Assembly (NCBI RefSeq): GCF_000455605.1
Contig: NC_017025.1
Coordinates: 2,294,001 to 2,358,000, forward strand
Length of the DNA stretch: 64,000 bases
Direction of reading: 5' to 3'
Source of the DNA: Flavobacterium indicum GPTSA100-9 = DSM 17447
GTDB taxonomy: Bacteria; Bacteroidota; Bacteroidia; Flavobacteriales; Flavobacteriaceae
Position 1 is the first letter of the stretch. Every line of letters begins with the position of its first letter. This document shows, piece by piece, positions 34,870 to 45,072 of the stretch. Below the pieces are notes generated by a model. It saw only the letters and a program-made list of their open reading frames with translations. It did not search any database and was not told the DNA's origin. Position numbers and translations under genes: made by a program.

Positions 34870-36711
34870 TTATTTTTTTGCTATGATTATTTTTTTATCA
34901 ACTGATCCACTTTCTTTAGTATCTAGCTTAACAATGTAAACTCCGTCGCTTAATCCAGAAGTAGACACTTCAATCGTATCATTTTTACCTAAATTCTTTT
35001 TAGCAATTACCAACTTTCCTGTTACATCGAATAATTGACAAGAAACTACATCTTTATTCATTGTATTTACAATGGTTAAAGTACCTGCAGCATTGTTTTG
35101 ATATACATCAAAATTATCAGCTAAATTTGCATTTTCATTAGATAATGAGAAATTTTTAAATGTAATTTCAAATCTCGTTTTATTATTACCCGCAGGCAAC
35201 GTCATATCGAAAGTTCCATTTTTGATATCGTAATAAACACCAGTTTCTTTATCGTGAAGATAAATCTCTTGGTTAGCATTAAAATTACCACCTAAACCAG
35301 CTACCTTAATTTTAAAATTAGTTTGTTGAGCACAACGTAAACCTACTGGAATTTTCTTTTCCACATCAAACTTAACAGCTGTAGCTACATATTCATTATC
35401 AGTACCATTTACTATATAATAGAACTCAGCTGCTTCTGACGAAGGTGACCTACCGTCAAATCCATAATCAAAACCATCTGTAGCATTATCATCAAAGGCA
35501 ATTGTTGTTGGTCTTACACCACCATTATTATACATCGCATGAATTCTAATGTAAGGTGACGTACCTTTTTTAATTTTTGTATAATCTATTCCCGCAACAT
35601 TTGGAATCTCAGGGAAAAATTCTGAATTACCAGCATAAACATCTGCAGTTTGATTTTGAGCAGCTGCACTTCCCATTCTAGCAAATTCCGATTGATTAAC
35701 AGCACCTTCTCTAACAAAAACTCTGTAACTATTTTTCATTGTAACAGAACCTGCAGCAGTACCCATAACCATAAACCCTTGACCTATAGGAGAAAATCTT
35801 CTTTGAAAAACAGTTCCAGAACCTAAAGCAGTTTCTTGACCACCCGCTCCATTATAATTCCAAAACGCAGCAGGAGTATAAACACCAGTTCCTGGATTAT
35901 ACACACCATAACCACCACTGTAAGCATCAATATAGTGTGAATTAACCACTACTTGTTCCCAGAAATAAGCTTGACCATTAGTAACTGCAGCATTAGCAGG
36001 GTCTAACAAAAACTGATTTAAATCAATTGCACTTGGATAAGGATTTCCTACTAATGTAAAATTACCTGCAGAAACAGGTACGCTAATATTACCATCATTT
36101 GGTTTTCCTCTAAAATCATATCGTTGTTTGCTTCCTGTATTATTTTGAACTCCATCTGCATCTACAACAGTTGCATCTGTACCCGAAGTTCCTTTCATAG
36201 TAAAACCTTCACCAGGATTAATACTTGTAGCTGAACCTACATGCACCCATTGTGCATAAGCATTTGAAGTAACAAACTTCCAAATCCAATAGGTTGCAAT
36301 TCCAAGTGGACTAGAAGTACCGTCGTAAGACGACAACATAGTTGCAGGTACAGAAGTGATTAAACCTGTAGGTCTATTTAGCAAGGAAATACTAAATTGT
36401 TCGTTCCCTGAAACACCAGAAGCAGCACCTACAGGAGAACACCAATAATTATATTGATAATTATTCACAGTACCTTCTTGAAAAACTGATAATTTCCCCG
36501 CACCAAAGTTTGTTGAAGAACCTGTAGTCCCTTGTAATAATTGAGCTGTATTACGCATGTAAAAATTTGATGTATTCTGTAAATTCACATCTTGTTTCAC
36601 ATACATAAATTGATTCGTCATAAAAACGTAAGCTCCAGGATTCACATAAAGCTGAGCATTTGCAAAATTTGCAAGCGCAAGCAACACAGAAGATAGTATT
36701 ATTTTTCTCAT
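34870..36711 (-). CDS. T9SS type A sorting-domain surface protein
   Basis: A 613-residue secreted protein. Signal peptide MRKIILSSVLLALANFANAQ; no known catalytic motif. The body is beta-rich (QYNYWCSPVGAASGVSGNEQ, NFTLVGNPYPSAIDLNQFLL), and the C-terminal about 80 residues are a T9SS sorting domain (NFDVYQNNAAGTLTIVNTMN, CQLFDVTGKLVIAKKNLGKN, GLSDGVYIVKLDTKESGSVD, KKIIIAKK). The middle and C-terminal parts resemble those of the giant proteins at 39184 and 45612 (the GNPYPS and YWCSP/YWSSP segments). The export route is by analogy with characterised T9SS cargo. A full consensus promoter lies upstream. Confidence 0.85.
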   Translation of the reverse strand: MRKIILSSVLLALANFANAQLYVNPGAYVFMTNQFMYVKQDVNLQNTSNFYMRNTAQLLQGTTGSSTNFGAGKLSVFQEGTVNNYQYNYWCSPVGAASGVSGNEQFSISLLNRPTGLITSVPATMLSSYDGTSSPLGIATYWIWKFVTSNAYAQWVHVGSATSINPGEGFTMKGTSGTDATVVDADGVQNNTGSKQRYDFRGKPNDGNISVPVSAGNFTLVGNPYPSAIDLNQFLLDPANAAVTNGQAYFWEQVVVNSHYIDAYSGGYGVYNPGTGVYTPAAFWNYNGAGGQETALGSGTVFQRRFSPIGQGFMVMGTAAGSVTMKNSYRVFVREGAVNQSEFARMGSAAAQNQTADVYAGNSEFFPEIPNVAGIDYTKIKKGTSPYIRIHAMYNNGGVRPTTIAFDDNATDGFDYGFDGRSPSSEAAEFYYIVNGTDNEYVATAVKFDVEKKIPVGLRCAQQTNFKIKVAGLGGNFNANQEIYLHDKETGVYYDIKNGTFDMTLPAGNNKTRFEITFKNFSLSNENANLADNFDVYQNNAAGTLTIVNTMNKDVVSCQLFDVTGKLVIAKKNLGKNDTIEVSTSGLSDGVYIVKLDTKESGSVDKKIIIAKK

Positions 36712-36737
36712 AAGCTACTGATTTAGCATTTAATAGA

Positions 36738-36768
36738 CAAATGTACTACAACTACGTAAATTAGACAA
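36738..36768 (-). promoter_or_regulatory. Promoter of the T9SS gene at 34870-36711
   Basis: On the minus strand TTG (36768-36766), a 20-nt spacer and TACATTTG (36745-36738) match the consensus, 26 bases before the start codon. Confidence 0.75.
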
Positions 36769-36922
36769 ATAAAATCGACTAAAAACAAAAAAATATTTTT
36801 TTTACAACTGAAAACCACCATAAAACTAATCTTTCGCTTTAGGATTACAAAAAAAATCAAAATTTTTTTTTTTAATTCATACATCAAAAAAAAGTTAATT
36901 TATTGTTTTTCATCGTATTTTT

Positions 36923-36952
36923 TTGCATGTAATCGATATTTTGATATATTTG
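36923..36952 (+). promoter_or_regulatory. Promoter of the fibre-like exported protein gene
   Basis: TTG (36923-36925), a 19-nt spacer and TATATTTG (36945-36952) match the consensus. The leader of about 28 bases is A-rich with no Shine-Dalgarno. Confidence 0.77.
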
Positions 36953-36983
36953 CATTTGCAAAAAAAAATCAACTTAACAAGTC

Positions 36984-38924
36984 ATGAATAAAAAATTACT
37001 TTTAACAACATTAATTTGTACTTCAATTAATTTCTTCAGTCAAGCACAAGTTGGTGTAGGTACTACCACTCCTAATGGAGCGCTTGATGTTACATCAACA
37101 ACAAACGGTTTTGTACCACCAAGGGTTGCCTTAACCGCAACTAACGTTGGCGCACCAATTGTAAATCCTAATGGAGGTGGAAACCCAATAGCAGGTACAG
37201 TTGTTTACAATACCGCTACTGCTGGGACATCACCAAACAACGTGGCTCCAGGCTTATATTATTGGAATGGAACAAGATGGGTAGCTTTTGCTGGTTCTCC
37301 AGGAGGATTGGATTGGTCATTGACTGGAAATACAGGAACTTCAATCGCAAGTAATTTCTTAGGAACAAGTGATAATGTAGATTTTGCAATTAGAACTAAC
37401 AATACTGAGCGAATGAGAGTACTTACTACTGGAAGAATTGCAGTAAATACTACCAACGTTTCACAAGCTGACAATCAATTTGAAGTTACTTCAACTATCG
37501 TTGGCGATGATGCCATTACGGGTAATTCAGTAGGAACAGGTGGTAGAGGCGTTCAGGGTAACAGCACACTTGACGGGACAGGAGTATTTGGTTATAATGA
37601 CGGAACAGGTATTGGAATAGTTGGAACTAATGTAAACACAACAACAACTGCAGCTATTGGAGTATTAGGTAATTTAAGTACAACAACAACAACTGCCCCA
37701 ACTTCGAATTTAGTAGCCGTTCAAGGACAAGTGAGCTCAATTAGCGCAACTGCAGTTAATGCTCTAAATTTTGGAGGTGGTATGGGACTTTATGCACAAA
37801 CAACTGGCCCTACTCCAACTACAGCTGGTTCAAATGCAGCAGTTTACGCCTCTCTAGACCAACCTACTGCCGGAAATCAAGACGTTGCAGCCATAATAGG
37901 TTCTCAAAGCAATATTAACCAAGGTACTGGAGGCTATGCAGGTCCGTTAGCCGCTTCTTCAAACTCTTCACTAGGTGGAGTTGCTGGAACATTGGCTTCT
38001 AAAGTTATAAATGCAAATACTGATTCCTATTTATTTGGAGTGATTGGAGATGTTTTAAGAGACTCTAGTGTTGGTTCTTCCACAATTCCAGATAGAACTG
38101 GTGGAGTTATGGGCTATAATGGTTCAAATGCTTGGGGAGTTTTAGGCTACAGAGCTTCTAATGGTAATACCTATGGCGGTTATTTCAGCACAGGTGGTAC
38201 AGCAGCTACACAAAATGGAACTGGAAGAGTTAGTAGTTCAACGAATGAAAACAATGGTATTGGAATTGGAGTAAATGGAAGTTTTATGGGTGGTTATGTT
38301 AAAGGTGACCAATACGGTTTAATGACCAAAGGTGATGAATTTGGTATGTACGTTGCTGGAAACACTTTAACCAACAAACCAATTGTTCAGTTAACAGAAG
38401 GTACATCTAAAAGAATTGCTACTTATGCAACTACATCAACATCAGTAGATGTTACAACAAGAGGTAAAGGAAAATTAAACAATGGAGAAACATTTGTAGC
38501 CTTCGATACTAACTTTTCTCAAACTGCAACAATATCTGAAGATGAGTTAAACATCACTATCACTCCAATGGGAGCCACAAATGGTGTATATGTAAGCAAA
38601 ATTACTTCAACTGGATTTTTTGTTAAAGAAAATTTAAATGGTAAAAGTAATGCAAATTTCAGCTGGACAGCAATTAGCACACAAAAAGGATATAAAAATG
38701 GCGTTAAAATATCGAATGAAATTTTAGCTAATGATTATGACAAAAACATGAATGAAGTAATGTTTAATGAAGCAGATACTAAAAACGAGGCTAAACCAAT
38801 TATGTTTGACGGTACTAAAATTAAATTCGAAAGATATAACGAACCAATTGAAAATCAAAAGAAATCAATTCCGGTTAACAAAAGAGAACGTGTTGTTCTT
38901 GAAAATGAAAAACCTAAACAATAA
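36984..38924 (+). CDS. Exported fibre-like protein, unknown function
   Basis: A 646-residue protein with signal peptide MNKKLLLTTLICTSINFFSQ (to about 22). The mature start VGVGTTTPNGALDVTSTTNG and the segment NVDFAIRTNNTERMRVLTTG are typical of a flavobacterial family related to phage-tail/fibre-like heads. The middle 150-430 is low-complexity G/T/N/A-rich repeat sequence (VGTNVNTTTTAAIGVLGNLS and similar), predicted to form beta-helix-type structure. No T9SS sorting domain was found, so the route of surface display is unclear. Charged C-terminal 150 residues may trimerise. Has its own promoter and terminator. Confidence 0.7.
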   Translation: MNKKLLLTTLICTSINFFSQAQVGVGTTTPNGALDVTSTTNGFVPPRVALTATNVGAPIVNPNGGGNPIAGTVVYNTATAGTSPNNVAPGLYYWNGTRWVAFAGSPGGLDWSLTGNTGTSIASNFLGTSDNVDFAIRTNNTERMRVLTTGRIAVNTTNVSQADNQFEVTSTIVGDDAITGNSVGTGGRGVQGNSTLDGTGVFGYNDGTGIGIVGTNVNTTTTAAIGVLGNLSTTTTTAPTSNLVAVQGQVSSISATAVNALNFGGGMGLYAQTTGPTPTTAGSNAAVYASLDQPTAGNQDVAAIIGSQSNINQGTGGYAGPLAASSNSSLGGVAGTLASKVINANTDSYLFGVIGDVLRDSSVGSSTIPDRTGGVMGYNGSNAWGVLGYRASNGNTYGGYFSTGGTAATQNGTGRVSSSTNENNGIGIGVNGSFMGGYVKGDQYGLMTKGDEFGMYVAGNTLTNKPIVQLTEGTSKRIATYATTSTSVDVTTRGKGKLNNGETFVAFDTNFSQTATISEDELNITITPMGATNGVYVSKITSTGFFVKENLNGKSNANFSWTAISTQKGYKNGVKISNEILANDYDKNMNEVMFNEADTKNEAKPIMFDGTKIKFERYNEPIENQKKSIPVNKRERVVLENEKPKQ

Positions 38925-38943
38925 ATAATTTCTTTTTCATATT

Positions 38944-38978
38944 TTAAAAAAGCCACATCGTTGATGTGGCTTTTTTTA
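38944..38978 (+). terminator. Terminator of the fibre-like protein gene
   Basis: AAAAAGCCACATC pairs with GATGTGGCTTTTT around a GTT-like loop, followed by a T-tract, 20 bases after the stop codon. Confidence 0.9.
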
Positions 38979-39135
38979 TTTCTTGTTGTTAATAACTTTT
39001 TACACAATACAAAAAAACGCCAATTACCCAAAAACAACGACACACTACCCCCTACTTAACTTTAACAATTATTAACAATCGTTCAAAATTTAAACATCAT
39101 TTTTAAGATTTATTAGTTTTTTTAATAAAAAAAAT

Positions 39136-39143
39136 TATATTTG
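39136..39143 (+). promoter_or_regulatory. Likely -7 box of the 1890-residue T9SS protein gene
   Basis: TATATTTG matches TAnnTTTG 40 bases before the ATG. The -33 region is only T-rich, so this is a moderate call. Confidence 0.45.
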
Positions 39144-39183
39144 CTTTCTAAACAACAAAAAAAACAAAAAAATCTACTCTAAA

Positions 39184-42100
39184 ATGAAAACTAAACAAAA
39201 TGATTTTGTTTGGACTGAAAGGTCTGTTGACAAAATTTTTAAATTCTTTTTTACACTACTATGTGCTTTAAATTTTGGGAATATCAATTCTCAAACTGTC
39301 GAAACCTTCAATACTGCCGGAACTGGTTCTTGGGTTTGCCCAGCAGGTGTAACTTCAATTAAAGTTGAAGCATGGGGCGGCGGCGGCGGCGGCGGTTATG
39401 CTAGATCAACTAACAGAGGTGCTGGCGGCGGCGGCGGCGGCGGTGCATATACAGTTTCAAATACAATCGCTGTAGTTCCAGGAACCACTTACTATTATAG
39501 AGTTGGAAGTGGTGGAACTGGCGGAACTGCAGCTGGAACCGCTGCTACACCTGGGCAATCGAGTTGTTTTTCTACCGCTACAAATTGTGGAGGAACTATT
39601 TTAGCTTCTGCAAATGGTGGTGGTGCTGGTGGTTCTGTTACCACGAATGCCCCTGGAACAGCTGGAGCTGGAGGAAGTGGTGGAACATTTACTTCTGGAA
39701 GTTTTAATGGAGGAAATGGTGCTGCTGGATCAAATGGAAATGGAGGAGGTAATGGCGGCGGCGGCGGCGGCGGCGGCGCTGGAACAACAGCAAATGGCGG
39801 AAACGCATCCGTATTAACTGGCGGAACAGGTGCAACTTTATATGGTGGAAATGGAGGAAATGGTGTCAATAGCAGTTCAGGAAATTCTGGATTAACTGTT
39901 GGTGGCGGAGGCGCTGGAGGACACCGTATGGGTGGAATTGATGCAGCTGGAGGAAATGGTGCCAATGGACAAATCATCATCTCCTATGCTGGATATTGTA
40001 CTTTAGCAACTACATCTAGTACCTATTGGATAAGTAATTTTACCACAACTTTAGGATTAACAAACATAAATAATACTTCTACCTATTCAGCTGGTGGCTA
40101 TGGAAATTACACAGCACAAAGCGTTAGTCAAATTGCCACAGGAAGTTTTAATTTTAGTGTAACATTGAATTCTGGAACCCATGGCGTTAATATATGGGTA
40201 GATTGGAATAACGATTTAGATTTCAACGATGCTGGTGAGAAAGTTTATGCATCAGGAGGATACGTTTCATCAGCTTCAGGAACAATAACAATTCCTGGAG
40301 GGACACCTGTTGGAAACTACAGAATGCGCGTTGTTGCAGACTATTTAAACACAGACCCGACAGCATGTGGAACAACAACATATACTGAAGGTGAAGATTA
40401 TACTCTACAAGTAGCAACACCACCTACGTGTTATACACCAACAAGTCTAAGTGCTTCAGCTACTTCAACAACAACAGGAACAGCATCTTGGACAGCACCA
40501 ACTTTAGGCACAACACCTATTGGATATCAATATGTAATTTCAACTTCGAATACTACACCTGGAGGTGCAGGAACAGCTGTTGCAACAACATCTGTTAACT
40601 TCACAGGGCTATTACCAAATACTACGTATTATGTTTTTGTAAGAACCAATTGTGGTTCAGGTGACTTTAGTTCTTGGGTAAGCACATCTTTTTATACTGG
40701 GTATTGCAGCTCAACTTCTACGACTTCAACTTATTTTATAAATAATTTCTCTACTACAGGAGGAACTTTAAATATAACAAATAACGGTTCTGGATATTCA
40801 GCAACTGGTTATGGAAATTTTTCAGCTCAAGTAGTAAGCCAACAACCTTTCGGTTCAGTGAACTTTTCAATTGCATTAAACAGTACTTATACTTTTGGTG
40901 TAAATATTTGGATTGATTGGAATGGCGATTTAGATTTTAATGATGCCGGTGAAAAAGTTTATGCATCAGGTTCTTATGTTAATACAGCAACGGGAGTTAT
41001 TACTGTTCCTGGCACGGCTGTTGCTGGCAATTATAGAATGCGTGTTGTTGCTAATTACAGTTCAACTGACCCGCTTTCTTGTGGTTCAATTTCAAATGGC
41101 GAAACTGAAGATTATACCTTTACTGTTTTACCATCAGCTTGTCCGGGAATACCAACTGCTGTAGTAGTTGGCCCTGTTACAACAACGACTGCAACTGTTA
41201 ACTGGACAGCTTCTTCACCAGCACCAGCAAGTGGTTACCAATATTATTTAACGACTTCAGCTACATTACCAACAGGAGCAACAGTTCCAACAGGAAGTAC
41301 AGCTGCTGGAGTTACCACTGTTAACTTAACAGGCTTAACACCTAATACTACTTACTATGTTTATATAAGAAACAATTGTGGAAGCGGAAATGTTAGTCCG
41401 TGGACGTCTCAAGTTTCTTTCTATACTGGTTATTGTGTATCCAATTCATCAAGTAGTACCTATTTTATAAATAATTTTTCTACTACTTCAGGAACAACAA
41501 ATATTACTAATAATGGCTCTGGTTATTCAGCAGGTGGTTATGGAAATTTCACCGCTCAAACAGTAACTCAAGCACCAAGTGGATCGGTTAATTTTTCAAT
41601 TGCATTAAATAGCACTAATACATTTGGCGTAAATATTTGGGTGGATTGGAATAACGATATGGATTTTAATGACTCTGGAGAATTAGTGTATGCTTCTGGT
41701 GCATATGTAAATACAGCCACAGGTATCATTACAGTGCCAGCAACTGCAATTGCAGGAAATTACAGAATGAGAATTGTAGCTAATTATTCATCTTCAAATC
41801 CAAGTTCATGTGGAACTATTACGAGTGGTGAAACAGAAGACTATACCTTTAATGTTACAACGTTACCTTGTAATACCTATCCAATAGCAATTACAACAAC
41901 ACCAACGTCAATGACATCAACTACTATTTCATGGTCAGCACCTACTCCTGCTCCAGCTAGTGGTTACCAATATTACATTTCAACAAGTTCAACAGTACCT
42001 ACTGCTGGAACAGCACCTACAGGAACTGTTGGCGCAGGTGTAACTTCTGTAAACGTTACTGGATTAGTTTCTAATACAACTTACTATGTTTATGTAAGAA

Positions 42101-44856
42101 CAAATTGTGGTGGTTCACAAGGTGTTTGGTCAGGACCTTCAATTTTTACACAACCCAACTGTATGCCAGGTGGAGGTACAGGAACATCTACATTAGGTTG
42201 TCCTTCAGTTGTATCAGGAGGATTAGGTCTAAGTGGTACAGATCCCGCTCCTATAAGTTGTGGTTCATCAGGCTGTGTTGATTTAGAAGCTACTTATTTG
42301 CATTTAGGACAAACAACAAGTTATACAGTTCAATCTATTGGTTATGCACCACCTTATCAATTTGATTGTTTGGCCAACCAAGTGAGTGTGAATGTGGACG
42401 ATACCTGGTCGCCAATTATAAACTTACCATTTAATTTCTGTTTTTACGGCACAAATTATAATCAATGCTTGATGGGTTCCAATGGATTAATCACATTTGA
42501 CACCACAAACAATACCCCTGGTGGCTACTGTAGTTACTCATTTGCAGACAATATTCCAATTGCTGGACATTCAGCCTTAGTAGAAAATGCAATTTTTGGA
42601 GTTTTCCATGATATTGACCCTTCAAAAGGTGGAAAAGTTGCATGGGAATTGATTACATTAAACACAGGCTGTAGAGCCTTAGTAGCTTCTTGGCATGATA
42701 TACCAATGTTCTCAGCTTCTTGTAATTCAATTCTTTACACAGGTATGATTGTTTTATATGAAAATACAAATGTTATAGAAGTTTACATAGAGAATAAGCA
42801 ATTATGTCCTACATGGAATGATGGAAATGCAGTAGTAGGTATTCAAGATCCTACTGGAACTTTAGCTTCAGTTGCACCAAACAGAAACGGATTAAGTGCA
42901 GATTGGACCACAACTAACGAAGCTTGGCGATTTGTTCCTTCTGGCGCATCAATTACATCATTAAAATGGCATGAAGGTTCTGGTACATCTGGACCTGTTG
43001 TTGGGACAACAGATGTTATAAATGTTTGTCCTGCTGGAACAACAACTTATACTGCTGAAGTAACATACACTTTATGTAATGGAACAACTTTAGTGGAGAC
43101 TGACGAAGTAGTTGTTACAGTAAGCTCTGGAAAAACATGGAATGGTTCAGTAAGTACAAACTGGAATGTTGCAAATAACTGGACACCAGTAGGCGTACCA
43201 ACTAGTGCTGATTGTGTATTAATTCCAAACGTAACTAACAAACCAATTATTTCTGGTACAAATTATAGTGGATTGGCTAGAACTGTGACTGTTCAAAACG
43301 GTGCAACATTAACAATAACCGCTACAAATGCTTTAACTGTAACGGATGTGATTAATGTGAGCGCTGGTGGTCAAATTTTAGTAAATAACAACGGAAGCAT
43401 TGTTCAAATTAACAATGTAACCAATGTTGGAAATATTACTTACGAAAGAACGGCTAACATTAGAAAACAAGATTATGTATATTGGTCTTCTCCAGTTAAT
43501 AATTTCCCTGTAACTTCAGTATCTCCTGGAACAAACGCAGGTTTTATATATAAATGGCAACCAACTACAACAACTGCTTATGCAAGTAACTTTGGTAATT
43601 GGGTAAATGCAAATGAAAATATGGTTATTGGTAAGGGTTATATCGTAAGAGGACCTGATTCTTTTACTACTACTTTACAAAATTACACGGCTACTTTTAC
43701 AGGTGTACCAAATAATGGAAATATTACAGTACCTATCAGTAGAAGTACTTATAATGGAGCTAATTATACAGGACCAACAAGTACATTAGTAACTAAAGAT
43801 GATGATAATTGGAATTTAATTGGAAACCCATACCCATCATCTATACATGCAATTAATTTCTTAACATTAAATACTAATATTGCTGGATTTATTAAAGTAT
43901 GGACTCATGGTACTTTACCAAGTAGCGCAATTGCAGATCCATTCTACAGTGATTTTGTATACAATTATACTCCTGGAGATTATATTACCTATAACTCAAC
44001 AGGAACATCATCAGGACCAGGTGTATTTAATGGATATATTGCAGGTGGCCAAGGATTCTTTGTATTAATGAATCATACCTCAGCAGGAACTTCTGAAACA
44101 GTTAGTTTTAATAATACATTAAGAAGTAATACTTATAGTAATAGCCAGTTTTTTAGAACTAATAATGCGCAACAAGTAAATGCTGATTTAGAAAGACATA
44201 GAATTTGGTTAGATTTAATTTCTTCAAATGGAAATTCAATTAGAACTTTAGTTGGATACATACAAGGTGCAACTAATTCAGAAGATAGATTAAACGATGC
44301 ATTTACAGATGAGAAATTAAACTTTAATTTATATTCATTAATTGAAGATAAGATGATGACAATTCAAGGTAGAACTTTACCGTTTGACAATAACGACCAA
44401 GTGCCATTAGGACTTAAAGTTAATCAGGCTGGAATGTATACTATTGGAGTTGGAGTAGTAGATGGTTTATTTACAAATGCTAATCAAAAAATATATCTTG
44501 AGGATAAATTATTAAATATCATCTACGACATCAAACAGTCTGCTTATACTTTTATTTCAGAAGCTGGAACTTTTAATAATAGATTTGTTTTAAGATATAC
44601 TACTAAATCTGATGCACAATTAAGTTCAGATAATTCAATTAGTGTATTTACAAACAACAGTATTGCTATTAATTCTAACAAACTTAAAATTAAAGATGTT
44701 CAAGTTTATGATGTATTAGGTAAATTAATTTTAAACAAATCGAACATTAATAAAGTTAATATAGAATTAACTGAAATTATGAAAGCAAATGGAGTTTTAC
44801 TTGTTAAGATTACTCTTGAAGACAATACCGTTTACACGAAAAAAATTATTTACTAA
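39184..44856 (+). CDS. Giant T9SS surface protein with glycine-rich, GEVED and FN3-like domains
   Basis: A 1890-residue secreted protein. A long N-region signal (to about residue 37, NFGNINSQ) is followed by a glycine-rich domain (about 45-275) with three poly-Gly runs. Then come three GEVED domains (about 280-410, 508-645, 752-895; INIWVDWNNDLDFND-type calcium-like motifs with GEDYT ends), alternating with three FN3-like domains. A nidogen-like part (about 1000-1260), a module starting NGSVSTNWNVANNWTP (about 1316) and a long C-terminal module (1420-1800) lead to a T9SS sorting domain (VQVYDVLGKLILNKSNINKV to the end, KKIIY). Adhesion is the likely role; ligand unknown. Confidence 0.88.
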   Translation: MKTKQNDFVWTERSVDKIFKFFFTLLCALNFGNINSQTVETFNTAGTGSWVCPAGVTSIKVEAWGGGGGGGYARSTNRGAGGGGGGGAYTVSNTIAVVPGTTYYYRVGSGGTGGTAAGTAATPGQSSCFSTATNCGGTILASANGGGAGGSVTTNAPGTAGAGGSGGTFTSGSFNGGNGAAGSNGNGGGNGGGGGGGGAGTTANGGNASVLTGGTGATLYGGNGGNGVNSSSGNSGLTVGGGGAGGHRMGGIDAAGGNGANGQIIISYAGYCTLATTSSTYWISNFTTTLGLTNINNTSTYSAGGYGNYTAQSVSQIATGSFNFSVTLNSGTHGVNIWVDWNNDLDFNDAGEKVYASGGYVSSASGTITIPGGTPVGNYRMRVVADYLNTDPTACGTTTYTEGEDYTLQVATPPTCYTPTSLSASATSTTTGTASWTAPTLGTTPIGYQYVISTSNTTPGGAGTAVATTSVNFTGLLPNTTYYVFVRTNCGSGDFSSWVSTSFYTGYCSSTSTTSTYFINNFSTTGGTLNITNNGSGYSATGYGNFSAQVVSQQPFGSVNFSIALNSTYTFGVNIWIDWNGDLDFNDAGEKVYASGSYVNTATGVITVPGTAVAGNYRMRVVANYSSTDPLSCGSISNGETEDYTFTVLPSACPGIPTAVVVGPVTTTTATVNWTASSPAPASGYQYYLTTSATLPTGATVPTGSTAAGVTTVNLTGLTPNTTYYVYIRNNCGSGNVSPWTSQVSFYTGYCVSNSSSSTYFINNFSTTSGTTNITNNGSGYSAGGYGNFTAQTVTQAPSGSVNFSIALNSTNTFGVNIWVDWNNDMDFNDSGELVYASGAYVNTATGIITVPATAIAGNYRMRIVANYSSSNPSSCGTITSGETEDYTFNVTTLPCNTYPIAITTTPTSMTSTTISWSAPTPAPASGYQYYISTSSTVPTAGTAPTGTVGAGVTSVNVTGLVSNTTYYVYVRTNCGGSQGVWSGPSIFTQPNCMPGGGTGTSTLGCPSVVSGGLGLSGTDPAPISCGSSGCVDLEATYLHLGQTTSYTVQSIGYAPPYQFDCLANQVSVNVDDTWSPIINLPFNFCFYGTNYNQCLMGSNGLITFDTTNNTPGGYCSYSFADNIPIAGHSALVENAIFGVFHDIDPSKGGKVAWELITLNTGCRALVASWHDIPMFSASCNSILYTGMIVLYENTNVIEVYIENKQLCPTWNDGNAVVGIQDPTGTLASVAPNRNGLSADWTTTNEAWRFVPSGASITSLKWHEGSGTSGPVVGTTDVINVCPAGTTTYTAEVTYTLCNGTTLVETDEVVVTVSSGKTWNGSVSTNWNVANNWTPVGVPTSADCVLIPNVTNKPIISGTNYSGLARTVTVQNGATLTITATNALTVTDVINVSAGGQILVNNNGSIVQINNVTNVGNITYERTANIRKQDYVYWSSPVNNFPVTSVSPGTNAGFIYKWQPTTTTAYASNFGNWVNANENMVIGKGYIVRGPDSFTTTLQNYTATFTGVPNNGNITVPISRSTYNGANYTGPTSTLVTKDDDNWNLIGNPYPSSIHAINFLTLNTNIAGFIKVWTHGTLPSSAIADPFYSDFVYNYTPGDYITYNSTGTSSGPGVFNGYIAGGQGFFVLMNHTSAGTSETVSFNNTLRSNTYSNSQFFRTNNAQQVNADLERHRIWLDLISSNGNSIRTLVGYIQGATNSEDRLNDAFTDEKLNFNLYSLIEDKMMTIQGRTLPFDNNDQVPLGLKVNQAGMYTIGVGVVDGLFTNANQKIYLEDKLLNIIYDIKQSAYTFISEAGTFNNRFVLRYTTKSDAQLSSDNSISVFTNNSIAINSNKLKIKDVQVYDVLGKLILNKSNINKVNIELTEIMKANGVLLVKITLEDNTVYTKKIIY
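39376..39777. repeat. (GGC)n microsatellite runs in the 1890-residue T9SS gene
   Basis: Three in-frame GGC runs encode poly-Gly: six units at 39376-39393 (then GGT), six at 39424-39441 (then GGT), and eight at 39754-39777. Elsewhere Gly codons are mainly GGA and GGT, so these runs stand out in an AT-rich gene. Changes by whole units would alter only poly-Gly length. Confidence 0.85.
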
Positions 44857-44876
44857 TTAAATAATTTAACTTATCT

Positions 44877-44912
44877 AAAAAAAGGGACTTTTAAATTAAA
44901 AGTCCCTTTTTT
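44877..44912 (+). terminator. Terminator of the 1890-residue T9SS gene
   Basis: AAAAAGGGACTTTTAA pairs with TTAAAAGTCCCTTTTT and is followed by T-rich sequence, 20 bases after the stop codon. Confidence 0.88.
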
Positions 44913-45072
44913 ATTTAAGGCATTTTTAAAAACTATTGTGTGAGGTTTCGTTTAAATTATTGTATTCTTTTCAAAAAAAATTAATACAATTATACAAGTT
45001 ACTAAAATATTGCTTCCAAAAACAAATAGTCTATATTAAAAAAAGAGAGCTTAAAATAAAACTAAAAAGCAA

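Noticed and set aside
36984..38924. Fibre-like protein as part of a prophage
   Set aside because: No other phage genes are nearby, it has a signal peptide, its own promoter and terminator, and similar exported proteins occur in flavobacterial chromosomes.
39495..39980. Long Pro-rich open frame opposite the glycine-rich region of the giant T9SS gene
   Set aside because: It is the complement of the Gly codon runs (GGC/GGA read as Pro/Ala codons) with no start context or family match; only a shadow of the real gene.
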